This document shows positions 1-8,940 of a stretch of 47,683 nt of DNA, piece by piece. The notes beneath the pieces are model-generated. The model saw nothing but the letters and a program-made list of their open reading frames with translations. It did no database searches and was not told where the DNA came from. Source of the DNA: Bacteroidia bacterium (GTDB lineage: Bacteria > Bacteroidota > Bacteroidia > JADZBD01); contig JADZBD010000014.1 in NCBI GenBank assembly GCA_020852255.1, positions 1-47,683 of the forward strand, read 5' to 3'. A program made the position numbers and the translations under genes. Every line of letters starts with the position of its first letter. Position 1 is the stretch's first letter.

Positions 1-30
1 AAACAGCCATGATCAACTTGAAAAAATGCA

Positions 31-120
31 GGGGTCAGTTTGCCCCGGAATCAGGGGGTCAATTTGCTCCGGATTAGAGGGGTCAGTTTGCCCCGGAATC
101 AGGGGGTCAGTTTAAGCGGA
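31..120. repeat. Four tandem ~24-bp repeats, possible IS21-type element end
   Basis: Units start at 31, 55, 79 and 103, each beginning GGGGTCA and containing a TTTGCYCCGGA segment; the last unit is shortened and runs into other sequence near 120. IS21-family elements carry several short repeats inside their ends, and this unit resembles such ends, so an IS21-like element probably lies off the left edge. That assignment is inference because no transposase is visible. The units are contiguous without unique spacers, so this is not a CRISPR array. Confidence 0.5.
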
Positions 121-285
121 ATTTCCAATCTACACCCTAAGCGAGCTTATAATGCTTTGGTAGACACCGTAATAAAAGGCCGGAGTTTCAGGAGTGCTGT
201 TTCCCGGTCATTCATGTAAGGATAAACTTACCCGAAATGGGCTGAAATCAAGCTATTCTGAATTGATGAGTCGAACCAAATATAA
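121..285. repeat. Repeat block copy A (left-truncated)
   Basis: This stretch aligns by eye with blocks at 3541-3735 and 7282-7480. Shared parts are the frame ending IYTLSELIMLW-stop, a GACACCG segment, GTTTCCCGGT, and ACCCGAAATGGGCTGAAAT. The upstream hairpin core found in the other copies is missing here, replaced by the 24-bp repeats, which suggests a mobile element cut it off. It accounts for most of the 303 bases before the first gene. Confidence 0.6.
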
Positions 286-303
286 ATAAACGGCTCAGGT
301 GAT

Positions 304-1515
304 CTATCGCTTCACCAGTTTCGCTACCGAGGTCTTATTATCACTGCCAATGGTTTCTACAAAATAGACCCCGCCTTGAAGGAAGGAAATATCAATAGTC
401 GTCGGTTGGTTGGAGATATTGATAGAATGCACTTTCGCGCCCGATATGTTATAAATTTCAACGGTCCGAATACTCACAACAGAGGAATTAACCATTAACA
501 AATCATCCGCAGGGTTGGGAAAAAGCGTAACCATTGGAAGGGAGGGTTCATTTATTCCTATGGAAGACGGGGTATATTCCCAGAAAGTACTTGTAAGACT
601 AGGAGCGCCATCGTAACCTGTACCAATATAGCCTTTGCCATTGATTGAAAATCCAACTGTTTGAAATCGCGATGTGCCGGCAAAATTGGCTATTGGCGTC
701 CATGTATTACTGATTTGACTCCATCGGTAAAAGTCACCGGAATATCCAATACCAATGCTATCAAGCCCAAGGCCAACATATGCATTTGTTCCAAGTGAAA
801 ACCCTGATGCTCCGAATCTTTTCATGCCCGGAAAATCTGCTTTTTGCACCCACACATCTGTAGTCGTGTCGTACTCCCAGAGGTCTTTCTTATATGGAGG
901 GTTAGGATTAACGGTATCCATCCCGGTTGTAACATATCCTTTGCTTCCAACACTAAAACCAAAAGCCCAATATCTTGGTAAGCCATTAAAACCGGCCTTC
1001 TGTGTCCATAAATTACTAGCCGAATCATATTCCCAAAAATCCGCGCACTTTCCGTTTGTACAAGAATCCCCATATCCTGCCCCGACATATCCTTTACTTC
1101 CTACAGAAAAGGCGAATGCTATGGCTCTTGGCCCTCCATCAAAATCAGCCTTCTGGGTCCAGGTGTCTGTTCCAGGGTCGTACTCCCAAAAGTCTTTGAT
1201 TCTAACCGTACAATTATATCCAAGACCAATATATCCTTTGTTGCCGATGGAAAAACCTACCGCCTCATATCTTCCAGGACTAATTAATGATGCTTTTGGC
1301 GACCATATGTTTACTGAAGGATCATACTCCCAAAAATCACTCATACAACCAGCACCGCTTTGTCCGGTTCCAATATATCCGAAATTCCCAACAGAAAATC
1401 CGACCGAATACATTCTTGCCGAACCCGCAAAGTCTGCCTTTTGGGTCCATACGCCTTGTGCAAAACACACTGAAATTTGGAGGCTGACAATAAGCCAAAA
1501 AGCCGCGGACTTCAT
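304..1515 (-). CDS. Secreted Kelch-type beta-propeller protein with T9SS C-terminal domain
   Basis: This 403-residue protein starts with a signal peptide (cleavage after about residue 20, ...CFAQ). About six repeats of ~55 residues follow, each with 'GFSxGxxGYxGxG' and 'DFWEYDP..xxW..KA', typical of Kelch/galactose-oxidase-like propellers. The last ~80 residues form a type A sorting domain (FPNPADD near 335, then YNISG and GVYFVE). It should cross the outer membrane through T9SS and be surface-attached or released. Substrate is unknown. It starts 18 bp after the 1534-3276 gene and is probably co-transcribed with it. Confidence 0.85.
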   Translation of the reverse strand: MKSAAFWLIVSLQISVCFAQGVWTQKADFAGSARMYSVGFSVGNFGYIGTGQSGAGCMSDFWEYDPSVNIWSPKASLISPGRYEAVGFSIGNKGYIGLGYNCTVRIKDFWEYDPGTDTWTQKADFDGGPRAIAFAFSVGSKGYVGAGYGDSCTNGKCADFWEYDSASNLWTQKAGFNGLPRYWAFGFSVGSKGYVTTGMDTVNPNPPYKKDLWEYDTTTDVWVQKADFPGMKRFGASGFSLGTNAYVGLGLDSIGIGYSGDFYRWSQISNTWTPIANFAGTSRFQTVGFSINGKGYIGTGYDGAPSLTSTFWEYTPSSIGINEPSLPMVTLFPNPADDLLMVNSSVVSIRTVEIYNISGAKVHSINISNQPTTIDISFLQGGVYFVETIGSDNKTSVAKLVKR

Positions 1516-1533
1516 ATCCCAGAACTTTGCTAC

Positions 1534-3276
1534 TTATTCGGAAACTACAAATTTGCCGTCAGCAATTACGATTTCATCGTAAACGTATTTATAAAAATAA
1601 ATTCCCGCTTTCAGATCGCCCCTTTCAATTTCAAATTCCCCGGCATTAATATTTTCCATGCGTCCGACCTCCCGCCCCATCATATCATACGTGATGAAAG
1701 AAGCATTGCTGTAAATGGTTCCTCCATCACCGAAACGAAAAACAGCTGAACGTGAAAATGGGTTAGGATAAAGGACCGTTACGGTTGGGGTCACCGCGTT
1801 CATAACTCTTCCCCCGTCCCCCTCCGGACCTTCAGTACAGGGGCCAGTGTAGCCATACTTGATTGTGGTCGCATCGTTATACACCCCACCGCTCTCGAAT
1901 GAAGTACCGGTAATATACACCTCATCCTTGGCGTAACAGCCATTATAAACAACTTCCCGGGGGTATTTGCCTGCAGGATTATCAGCATAACTCTGGCCAG
2001 AAACACGATTATAAGTGGCAAACCAATCCTGGACGCCCGTGCTAATGTTATATTGGATCGTTGTATAGTTTACGCCTCCGTTGGCTGTTGTTTCTCCCGA
2101 CAATCCTGATACGAATGGCTTCCCCGTTGTCGGACTGGCTTTAACCATAAAAGCAGCATCTGGTGGATTAGGACAAATGCCTCCGGGACCGACATAAGTG
2201 GCCGTCCAGGCATTGGCGCAGCTTGAATTCAGTTTCACCGTCAACCAGTTCAGGTCACAAGTGTTAGGGACAATTATATTTGTGTACCCTGTTGCATATA
2301 ATTCAAATCCGGCGCCGACTTCAACAGCGTCCAACGAGACAAATGCATCGTTCATTCCCGCCGAACCTGCATAGGTATAACTGCACTGCAACGTTCCCGA
2401 AGAGTTGTATTTCAGCACAAGGGCATCCAGGTCTCCGCCGGAATTCGTAGTAGAGCCCGCGATATAAATGTTTTCACTAGCGTCAAGATCCAGCCAGGCT
2501 CCTTCATCGTGACTATTGCCTGCGCCATTCCAGATTTTCGGCCACCCGGAAACAATTTGGCCCGTAGATGCGTTAACTTTCATAAGAAATACATCCCGGC
2601 CATTACTGGTAGAATTGGTAGTTCCGGCCACATAAACATAGGTTCCGCCTGAATTAACTTTTACAAAATGCGGTCTGTCTGCTCCGTAAGTACTATTCCA
2701 CACCAAGCTCCATTGAATTGTACCAGAAGAATTATACTTCAGCAAGATAACATCATCTTGATTAGTGCCGGTAGTTCCGCAAGTATATATATTTCCTGAC
2801 CCATCAATATCCATATGATAGGCTATGTCAGTGGAAGAACCGGTGTTGTTCCAGTTTTTCGCCCATTGCAAAGTTCCCGACAGGTTGTACTTCAGAAGCA
2901 AAGCATCCGTTCCATTTGTGCCATTATAATATGTTTTTCCAGCAGTATAAATTGCAATAGTACTGCCTGACCCATAAGTCCGCACGGAATACGGTATATC
3001 TGCGCCTCCTCCATTTCCATTATAACCTGCCACCCAGTTTTGGGTGCCGCTTGTTGTATAAGAAACAAGAATTGCATCCGTATTCGAGTTCAAGTTTTTG
3101 ACACCAGAAACGTAAATTCTGGCATCCCCTCCATAATGAACATCTCCTCCGCTTTCATTATCGCTGTTTCCAGTATTGTAATGGTTAGCCCATAACAATG
3201 ACTGGGCATCTGCATTATTTATTACCGCGAACACAGCAATGCCTGCGAAGATCAAAATCTTGATTTTGTTTTCCAT
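1534..3276 (-). CDS. Secreted SBBP-like repeat protein with T9SS C-terminal domain
   Basis: The 580-residue product has a signal peptide ending near ADAQ (residue 25). Repeats of the type 'DxSGNIYxxGTTxxxxxDxxLLKYNSSGTxQW' match seven-bladed-propeller/SBBP domains seen in Bacteroidota secreted proteins. The C-terminal ~85 residues are a type A sorting domain (LYPNPFSRS, MMGREVG, GIYFYK). It is the first gene of a two-gene minus-strand unit with the 304-1515 gene. It is a paralogue of the 5281-7095 gene, which heads an identically arranged pair. Confidence 0.85.
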   Translation of the reverse strand: MENKIKILIFAGIAVFAVINNADAQSLLWANHYNTGNSDNESGGDVHYGGDARIYVSGVKNLNSNTDAILVSYTTSGTQNWVAGYNGNGGGADIPYSVRTYGSGSTIAIYTAGKTYYNGTNGTDALLLKYNLSGTLQWAKNWNNTGSSTDIAYHMDIDGSGNIYTCGTTGTNQDDVILLKYNSSGTIQWSLVWNSTYGADRPHFVKVNSGGTYVYVAGTTNSTSNGRDVFLMKVNASTGQIVSGWPKIWNGAGNSHDEGAWLDLDASENIYIAGSTTNSGGDLDALVLKYNSSGTLQCSYTYAGSAGMNDAFVSLDAVEVGAGFELYATGYTNIIVPNTCDLNWLTVKLNSSCANAWTATYVGPGGICPNPPDAAFMVKASPTTGKPFVSGLSGETTANGGVNYTTIQYNISTGVQDWFATYNRVSGQSYADNPAGKYPREVVYNGCYAKDEVYITGTSFESGGVYNDATTIKYGYTGPCTEGPEGDGGRVMNAVTPTVTVLYPNPFSRSAVFRFGDGGTIYSNASFITYDMMGREVGRMENINAGEFEIERGDLKAGIYFYKYVYDEIVIADGKFVVSE

Positions 3277-3490
3277 GGCTACGTTGGTTATATAAAAGCT
3301 TAATAATTAAAGAAGTTCATTGGGACTTAAAATGAGATAATCTTCGGTTCTCAAATAAGCATTTCTGTATCTGCCAAACAAATATATGATTTTCTCGCAC
3401 CTTTCCAATTTTGTCTTGTCAATCCCCCGCGTCCCTGTATGAGGAACAAATGGTGTTATTGCATTTGTGCTCGTGAATCAATCACTAAAA

Positions 3491-3735
3491 AACGAAGGGC
3501 TGGAAACTTCATTTAGTTTCCAGCCCACTTGGGCTCCCCCAAATGTAGACATTTCCAAGGAGCTTGAGGAGGATGTACGGAAAATCTATTCCCTGAGTGA
3601 GCTGATAAAGCTTTGATAAACACCGCCATAAAAAGCCAGCGTTTCAGCAGCGTTGTTTCCCGGTGATTCTCGGAAGGGTAAATTCACCCGAATTGGGCTG
3701 AAATGTGGAAGTTTTGCTAAATCGGTTAGAACCAT
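3491..3735 (+). repeat. Repeat block copy B with C-terminal tail frame
   Basis: A plus-strand frame runs unbroken from 3491 through the hairpin core to TGA at 3614. It reads GLETSFSFQPTWAPP, then a tail ending KELEEDVRKIYSLSELIKL. The block continues as noncoding sequence shared with copies A and C (ACCCGAATTGGGCTGAAAT near 3690). The tail differs from the other copies mainly at synonymous or conservative positions. This suggests a former coding end, probably of a serine recombinase. The block fills most of the gene-free stretch 3277-3750; 3277-3490 shows nothing else I recognise. Confidence 0.6.
3497..3540. repeat. Att-like hairpin core, copy B
   Basis: This 44-bp segment begins GGGCTGGAAACT and ends GGGCTCCCCC. 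It closely matches 7237-7281 and 19125-19168; the last of these is the terminator plus the 3' end of tRNA-Asn. It holds two nested inverted repeats: GGGCTGGAAACT with its complement, and AGCCC-N4-GGGCT. Read on the minus strand it resembles an intrinsic terminator followed by a short T-rich stretch. I interpret it as a recombination-site remnant. Confidence 0.55.
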
Positions 3736-3750
3736 GCAAGAATGGCGAAT

Positions 3751-5259
3751 TTAATGGAGGATAATCTTGTGGACTTCAACCCAATCTTTTGTAATTACCT
3801 GAATTAAATAAAGTCCTTCGGGCTGATTTGAAATATCAATTTCGGTTCTCCTTTGGGAAACGTCTTTTTGGAGAATCATTTCCCCTTGCAGAGTATGGAC
3901 ACTGATCGTTCTAATTTTCTCATCAGCTTCAATAGAAAATGCTCCCGTTGAAGGATTGGGGAAAATGGTTGACTTTGGTTTTCCTGCCAGGAACTCGTTC
4001 ATCCCATTAGGAAGTGGTCCGAATCGGGCTAAATACCTGGCCGTGTCAGTACTGCCCCCTGTGAAATTACCTCCTGCGTAAAGTTCATTATTATAAACAG
4101 CCAGGGCGTATACTTCGTCATTCCTGCCTCCGCTTACGTCTGACCATTGAGAGCCATCCCACTTCGCTATGTTATTTGCAGAAACACTTCCTGCTGCTGA
4201 AAATGCGCCTCCGGCATATAAACTGCCATTTTGTATAGTTAATGAATACACCGGACCATTTATGCCGTTTCCAAGGGTTGACCATTGAACTCCGTCCCAG
4301 ACGGCTATATTGCTGGCCGAATTGCCACCTGCAGAGGTGAAAGCTCCTCCTACATATAGCTTGTTGTTGTCCCATAAAACAACCTTTACGGTGCCATTCA
4401 CTCCCAATCCCAGGGAATCCCAGGTTAGTCCGTTCCATTTTGCAACATTACTTGCTCCAATCACTCCTGCAGAATCAAATCTTCCGCCAGCATAAACATT
4501 TAAAGTGTCAAGCACCTCAATCGCATAAACTGGTCCATTAGTCCCTCCCTGCATAAAATTATATCCAAAGGGGCAACGATCATAATAGGCAATATATCGC
4601 GTGCTATCTGTGTTAACGGTACCATCACAAAACACGCACCTCGCTGCAACATACATCCGCATGTCGGGATTACAGGTTAAATTGACCTTATCGAGAATCA
4701 ATTCCATTGAAAATACCGTATCCATTCCAGAAAATGATTGATTATTGGCGTAGGTTGAGTTGTCAGGATCACCTCTCCAGAATCCAATATTCTGCGCGCC
4801 ATATTCGGCGGGAAATAGAGTACAGTTCATTCCAGTAAATCTGCCTGCACAGGCTTCCCAAAGAAAGGAAGCACTATCATTAACCGGTTCCGGAATAGTC
4901 CACACAGAAGGGTTTTGCTGAAATGGTTGTCCGTAATAAGGCTCGCAATCCAAAAATGCAGGACTCAGAGATGTACCATTAGAAACAAGGTGTGGGGTTG
5001 TCCATGAAGGAGACCAGGAGCCTAGGTTTAACCAATCGTTGAAAGGAACACGCCGTAACGAATCAAACTCGCCTCCGATAAAAAGGCGATTGTAGAAACT
5101 ATTAGTTCGTAAAGTTCTTACAGCCCCATTATCGATGAAGGTATTCCAACCGTAAGTGGTGTCGTAAACGGGTTTCCATGTTTGCTGCGAAAAACATGTT
5201 GATAACACCCCGCAATTTATCACAAGTATATAAAGCCAAGCGCTGAAAACCTTTTTCAT
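3751..5259 (-). CDS. Secreted beta-propeller protein with T9SS C-terminal domain
   Basis: 502 residues. The start 'MKKVFSAWLYILVINCGVLSTCFSQ' region is a signal peptide. From about residue 245, four ~42-residue repeats contain 'LYAGGxFxxAGxxxAxNIAKWDGxQW' and should form propeller blades. A type A sorting domain closes the protein (IFPNPSTGAF, LQGEMI, GLYLIQ). The middle region (about 100-245, several Cys) is unassigned. It lies 21 bp downstream of the SBBP-like gene 5281-7095, mirroring the 1534/304 pair. Confidence 0.82.
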   Translation of the reverse strand: MKKVFSAWLYILVINCGVLSTCFSQQTWKPVYDTTYGWNTFIDNGAVRTLRTNSFYNRLFIGGEFDSLRRVPFNDWLNLGSWSPSWTTPHLVSNGTSLSPAFLDCEPYYGQPFQQNPSVWTIPEPVNDSASFLWEACAGRFTGMNCTLFPAEYGAQNIGFWRGDPDNSTYANNQSFSGMDTVFSMELILDKVNLTCNPDMRMYVAARCVFCDGTVNTDSTRYIAYYDRCPFGYNFMQGGTNGPVYAIEVLDTLNVYAGGRFDSAGVIGASNVAKWNGLTWDSLGLGVNGTVKVVLWDNNKLYVGGAFTSAGGNSASNIAVWDGVQWSTLGNGINGPVYSLTIQNGSLYAGGAFSAAGSVSANNIAKWDGSQWSDVSGGRNDEVYALAVYNNELYAGGNFTGGSTDTARYLARFGPLPNGMNEFLAGKPKSTIFPNPSTGAFSIEADEKIRTISVHTLQGEMILQKDVSQRRTEIDISNQPEGLYLIQVITKDWVEVHKIILH

Positions 5260-5280
5260 GGCCTTCTCCCAATGATCCTG

Positions 5281-7095
5281 TTAATGAGCGATCACAAATT
5301 TTCCGCTGATAAAAACCTGATCCTTGCCAACAAGGCGGTAAAAGTACAAACCGGACACTAACTGACCTTTTTCTATACTAATGGCATTCGTGTTGATGTC
5401 GTTTTGGATTCTGACCAAATTACCTGCAAGATCATAAATATACAAGCAAGCTCCAGAAATCTCAATTTCTGAGCTAAGCCGTAATATCGCTACGTCATAA
5501 ATCGGATTTGGGCGGAGCCCAACATCCTGATCCATATTACCAAACCTACCGCCGGGACCCAAACATGGGACACAAACTCCGCAACTATATTTAATGGTTA
5601 CGTAATCCAATTCCTGGTTTGCCACATAGCTTTGACCGGCAATAAAAATCTCGTCAACGCAATACACCGCATTGTATTTTGCATTTAGCTCATACTTAAA
5701 GGCCACTTCATCTCTTCCTACAAGAACATCGCTTCCGTAATCAAAGGAAGCAGGACCCCATACCAAGCTTCCGTCGGAACCATCATAGCCAATAGTTGTG
5801 ATATTTACACCTCCTGATGTTTCATGGCTTCTGCCTGATATGTAAACCCTATCAGATGAAGAGACATACTCAACTGCCCAACCCTGATCAGTTCCTGCTG
5901 CTTCGGGTGTTCCTGCCGTACCATCATAGGTAACAGGATTAGTTCCCCAACCAGACAAAAAGGCACCCGAAGATCCCAGGTACGCGGCAAGAAGATAATT
6001 TTCATTCAGCGGAGAGGAAGCCACTCTTGTGCGCCCACCTACGAGAGCTGCTCCGTCTCCGGCACCACCACCTGGACCTAGGGCAATATCCGACCACTGA
6101 TCATCAAGATTATTGCTGGAATTGTATATCGCAGGGTACCCTGACCGCAAGGACCCAGAGCTATTATAACTTAAAAGCAGGGCGTCTGTTCCTTGTCCGG
6201 TTGTTGTGGTGTACCCGGCCACGTACACATTTCCACTACCATCTATCGCCATTGCTAAAGGACTATCATTCAAACTGTAAGTTGAATTATTCCAAGTGGC
6301 AGTCCAAGTGGCTGTACCAAGGCTTGGACTCAGTTTAGCTGTAAAAACATCAGTTCCTACACTGGTATTGGAAACTTGCCCCGTGACGTAAAGGGAAGTG
6401 TTATTCGAATTAATCTTTAGATCATAGGCTGAATGTCCGCCCGTTGAATTGGTACCCTGGTAGGTATACGGGGTATTATTCCAGCCCCAGGTATAATTAT
6501 TCGTAGTGATTGTATCTTTAAGAACAATCAATTTGTATCCGCTTGTACTGGTATAGGTCAATCCAGCTATATATACATTCGTGGAATTGTAGACCGCAAG
6601 ACTTGTCCCCATAACCCATACCCCAGTTCCTGATGCATCCTGATACCTCTTCGGATAATTACTCTGTATTACGCCGGAAGAATTGTATTTGATTAAGGCC
6701 AGGTCGGAATAATAGGTTGTGGTATTATATATCGAGGCCGCAACCCAAACGTTTCCACTGCCATCTACGGCAATGCAAAGCCCATTTTCACGACCCGCAG
6801 CGCAGCTACAGCTTCCTCCATCGTAAGTAGTAGTCCATTGAAGTGTCCCCGAGGAATTATATTTCTTGGTTTCAATCCATGAGTTCGCAGTGGAAGGATC
6901 GGAATTTGCAATTCCGGTAATGTACACATTTCCGGATGCGTCAGTGGCTACGGCATATCCCTGATCGCGATTACTTCCGGAACTGTTCCAAAGTTTTGAC
7001 CATTTAGGAGTGGTGGATTGCGAAATGGAGGGGGTTGGGGCGAGGAGAAAGATCAGTATCAAAATGAAAAAGCCCGGTAAGAGTTTTATCTTCAT
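5281..7095 (-). CDS. Secreted SBBP-like repeat protein with T9SS C-terminal domain
   Basis: The 604-residue product has an N-terminal signal peptide (basic start, then a hydrophobic run through residue ~20, cleavage near PSISQS). Repeats carry 'DGSGNVYVAGYT' and 'LLSYNSSGSL', the SBBP-like propeller pattern. The sorting domain at the end has LRPNPIYDVA, YDLAGNLV and GLYFYR. It is paralogous to the 1534-3276 protein in both repeats and tail. Position and order match that gene, so the two gene pairs probably arose by duplication or by acquisition of related cassettes. Confidence 0.85.
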   Translation of the reverse strand: MKIKLLPGFFILILIFLLAPTPSISQSTTPKWSKLWNSSGSNRDQGYAVATDASGNVYITGIANSDPSTANSWIETKKYNSSGTLQWTTTYDGGSCSCAAGRENGLCIAVDGSGNVWVAASIYNTTTYYSDLALIKYNSSGVIQSNYPKRYQDASGTGVWVMGTSLAVYNSTNVYIAGLTYTSTSGYKLIVLKDTITTNNYTWGWNNTPYTYQGTNSTGGHSAYDLKINSNNTSLYVTGQVSNTSVGTDVFTAKLSPSLGTATWTATWNNSTYSLNDSPLAMAIDGSGNVYVAGYTTTTGQGTDALLLSYNSSGSLRSGYPAIYNSSNNLDDQWSDIALGPGGGAGDGAALVGGRTRVASSPLNENYLLAAYLGSSGAFLSGWGTNPVTYDGTAGTPEAAGTDQGWAVEYVSSSDRVYISGRSHETSGGVNITTIGYDGSDGSLVWGPASFDYGSDVLVGRDEVAFKYELNAKYNAVYCVDEIFIAGQSYVANQELDYVTIKYSCGVCVPCLGPGGRFGNMDQDVGLRPNPIYDVAILRLSSEIEISGACLYIYDLAGNLVRIQNDINTNAISIEKGQLVSGLYFYRLVGKDQVFISGKFVIAH

Positions 7096-7236
7096 TTAAT
7101 TGCGTTTTGAAATCATTTAGTATTTATACAAGGTGATTTAAAGGTACAATAATATCATTGTTTAGGCTACAAGGTATCCCCTGCACAGTTGCCAACTTTT
7201 ATCTTAGGTTCCTGAATATTCCTTGGAAAAAGCAAA

Positions 7237-7281
7237 GGGCTGGAAACTAACTTTAGTCTCCAGCCCACTTCGGGCTCCCCC
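7237..7281. repeat. Att-like hairpin core, copy C (putative attL)
   Basis: This 45-bp core starts GGGCTGGAAACTAACTTTAG and ends CGGGCTCCCCC, with one extra base compared with copies at 3497 and 19125. On the minus strand it folds as GGGCTGGAGACT..AGTTTCCAGCCC followed by TTT, a terminator-like shape. Because the copy at 19125 adjoins tRNA-Asn and the recombinase gene, this copy is the natural candidate for the left end of the integrated element. Confidence 0.55.
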
Positions 7282-7480
7282 AAATGTAGAGATTTCCAAA
7301 GAACTTGAGGTTGACGTGCGGAACATATATTCCATGCATGAGCTGATAAAGCTCTGATAAACACAGGGCTAAAGTGTGGAAATTACATGTATAAAAAATT
7401 CCATGCTCCCGCTCCATCGTCGACTCACCCAAAATGGGCTGAAATCGGGTCATTTTCAAAGACCGGTTCGAACCCGTCGG
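7282..7480 (+). repeat. Repeat block copy C with recombinase-tail frame
   Basis: Starting at 7283 a frame reads to TGA at 7355 and ends KELEVDVRNIYSMHELIKL, nearly the same as the tail in copy B. Downstream noncoding sequence shares ACCCAAAATGGGCTGAAAT with copies A and B. The frame through the adjoining core is broken by one extra base here, but is intact in the core copy at 19125-19168. Together with the core it occupies the gene-free stretch 7096-7519. 7096-7236 holds the upstream region of the SBBP-like gene. Confidence 0.6.
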
Positions 7481-7519
7481 TTTGATAAACGAAATGGGCC
7501 CCTGACGCGCCCTAGAGAG

Positions 7520-7897
7520 CTACAGATAATACAAGTCAATCAGGTATTTGGCAATATCTTCATCGTCCCTGCCCAAAGTGGTGGTTACATTATGCGCTTT
7601 GTTATCCTTCATGGTAACCACCTTCCATTCCTTCGCATTCATCCCTTCACTTGTAGCCTCAGCTATTTTAGTTCCGTTAGGCAGAAAATATGAAATGGTG
7701 TAAATCATTTTACCGGAGCCAGCCGAACTGTTTTCCTTAAAAGTGCCGATCACCTTGCCATCCTGCTTTATCTGACCTCCCATAGTAAACAGCATAGCTT
7801 TTCGGTTGCGATCCACAGTTTGGTAGATGTCGGCTGTCGTTCCATTAGTGACCACGATTACGGTCGGGCTGTTTTGCTCCTTGCTTGTTATAACCAA
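7520..7897 (-). pseudogene. 5'-truncated gene of unknown function
   Basis: The frame encodes up to 125 residues with only a TTG available at its beginning and no signal peptide. The content (short beta-strand-like stretches, MLFTMGGQIKQDGKVIGTF, ends KYLIDLYYL) looks like the C-terminal part of a small exported or periplasmic protein. I do not recognise the family. Its 5' end meets the 5'-truncated hsdR fragment at about 7890, so both genes probably lost their starts at a single junction. It could instead be an intact cytosolic protein using the TTG. Confidence 0.4.
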
Positions 7898-8783
7898 CCT
7901 CCAGGAGTTACGGGATAAATTACCGGAGGTAATTAAAAAATGCCTGGCTCATTTCCCCGGCATAGACCGGAATCATGTTGGCTTCGAGGGATTACAGGCC
8001 GCCCAAAATTGCATCGGCACGAATGAAAAGCGCGATGCTTTTGCCAAAGATTTTAATAGCTTATCGAAATTATGGGAAGCCCTCTCCCCGGACCCCGTTT
8101 TAAATCAATTCCAAAAGGATTATAAGTGGTTATCCCAGGTTTATACTTCAGTAAAACCGGCCTCGGATGACAATGGCCGACTTTTATGGCACGCGCTCGG
8201 AGCGCAAACGACAAAATTGATCCACGAACACATCCACGTTTCGGGTATCAATCAGGAAATGGAAGAGGTGATCCTGAACGCAGAGGTAATAGACGGGTTG
8301 ATGAATAAGAAAGACCCGAAAGAAGCAGAGAGAATTTTAAAAATACTGATTAGCCGTCTGCATAAACACGGCAACCACCCGATCTTCAAAAAACTTAGCG
8401 AGCGCCTGGAGGCCGTTCGGGACAAAGCAGAAAAAGGATTGATAAATTCAATTGAATTCATCAAGGAACTTTGCCAAATAGCTAAAGAAACTCTCCGGGC
8501 CGAGAAGCAATCTGAAACAAAACAGGAGCAGAAATCGGCTAAAGCCGCATTGACTGAACTGTTCCTGGAGATGAAAACCGATAAGACCCCGGCCATTGTT
8601 GAACGGATCGTGAGCGATATTGACGAGATCGTGAAAATTGTACGCTTTGATGGCTGGCAAAATTCCGTCACCGGAGAGCGTGAGGTAAAAAAACAGCTAC
8701 GGAAGACCCTTTTGAAGTATCAGCTCCACAAGGACGAGGATTTGTTTAACAAGGCCTACGGATACATAAAGGAGTATTATTAG
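7896..8783 (+). pseudogene. hsdR: C-terminal fragment of a type I restriction enzyme R subunit
   Basis: From about 7896 the frame reads NLQELRDKLPEVIKKCL, GFEGLQAAQNCI, LSKLWEALSPDPVL, KDYKWLSQVY, LWHALGAQTTKLIHEHIHV and, at the end, GEREVKKQLRKTLLKYQLH..KAYGYIKEYY. This is the C-terminal helical region of HsdR-type proteins. The nuclease and DEAD-helicase parts (normally some 700 residues) are absent, as are hsdM and hsdS. The 22 codons before 7896 are antisense to the neighbouring gene and show no HsdR similarity. It is a relic and should not cut DNA. Confidence 0.85.
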
Positions 8784-8787
8784 CGTT

Positions 8788-8811
8788 AATGGGGTGTAAA
8801 ATTCCCATTTT
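8788..8811 (+). terminator. Possible terminator after the hsdR fragment
   Basis: AATGGG (8788-8793) pairs with CCCATT (8804-8809) across a 10-base loop, followed by only a short T run. It begins 4 bases after the hsdR stop codon. The stem is AT-rich at its base, so strength is doubtful. Confidence 0.3.
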
Positions 8812-8883
8812 GAGAGGGAGTTTATAAACAAAAGAATGGTTGTAACACGGAAGAGGCTCATTTTTTTAATTGTATATATGTGA

Positions 8884-8891
8884 TATATTTG
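8884..8891 (+). promoter_or_regulatory. Bacteroidota-type -7 element for the metalloprotease operon
   Basis: TATATTTG fits the TAnnTTTG -7 consensus of Bacteroidota and lies about 50 bp before the first start codon at 8941. A T-rich stretch around 8860-8867 could act as the -33 box but is not a clear TTG. This would drive the three genes from 8941 to 11047. Confidence 0.4.
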
Positions 8892-8940
8892 TGGTATCAT
8901 TGTTGCTTAATATCTTTAACATTACTAAAAGGAGAAAGCA

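Noticed and set aside
31-120. Short CRISPR-like array
   Set aside because: The units are contiguous 24-bp tandem repeats without unique spacers, and no cas genes are present.
755-1582. 275-residue plus-strand frame with repeated segments
   Set aside because: It is the antisense shadow of the Kelch-repeat gene; its repeats mirror the Kelch repeats.
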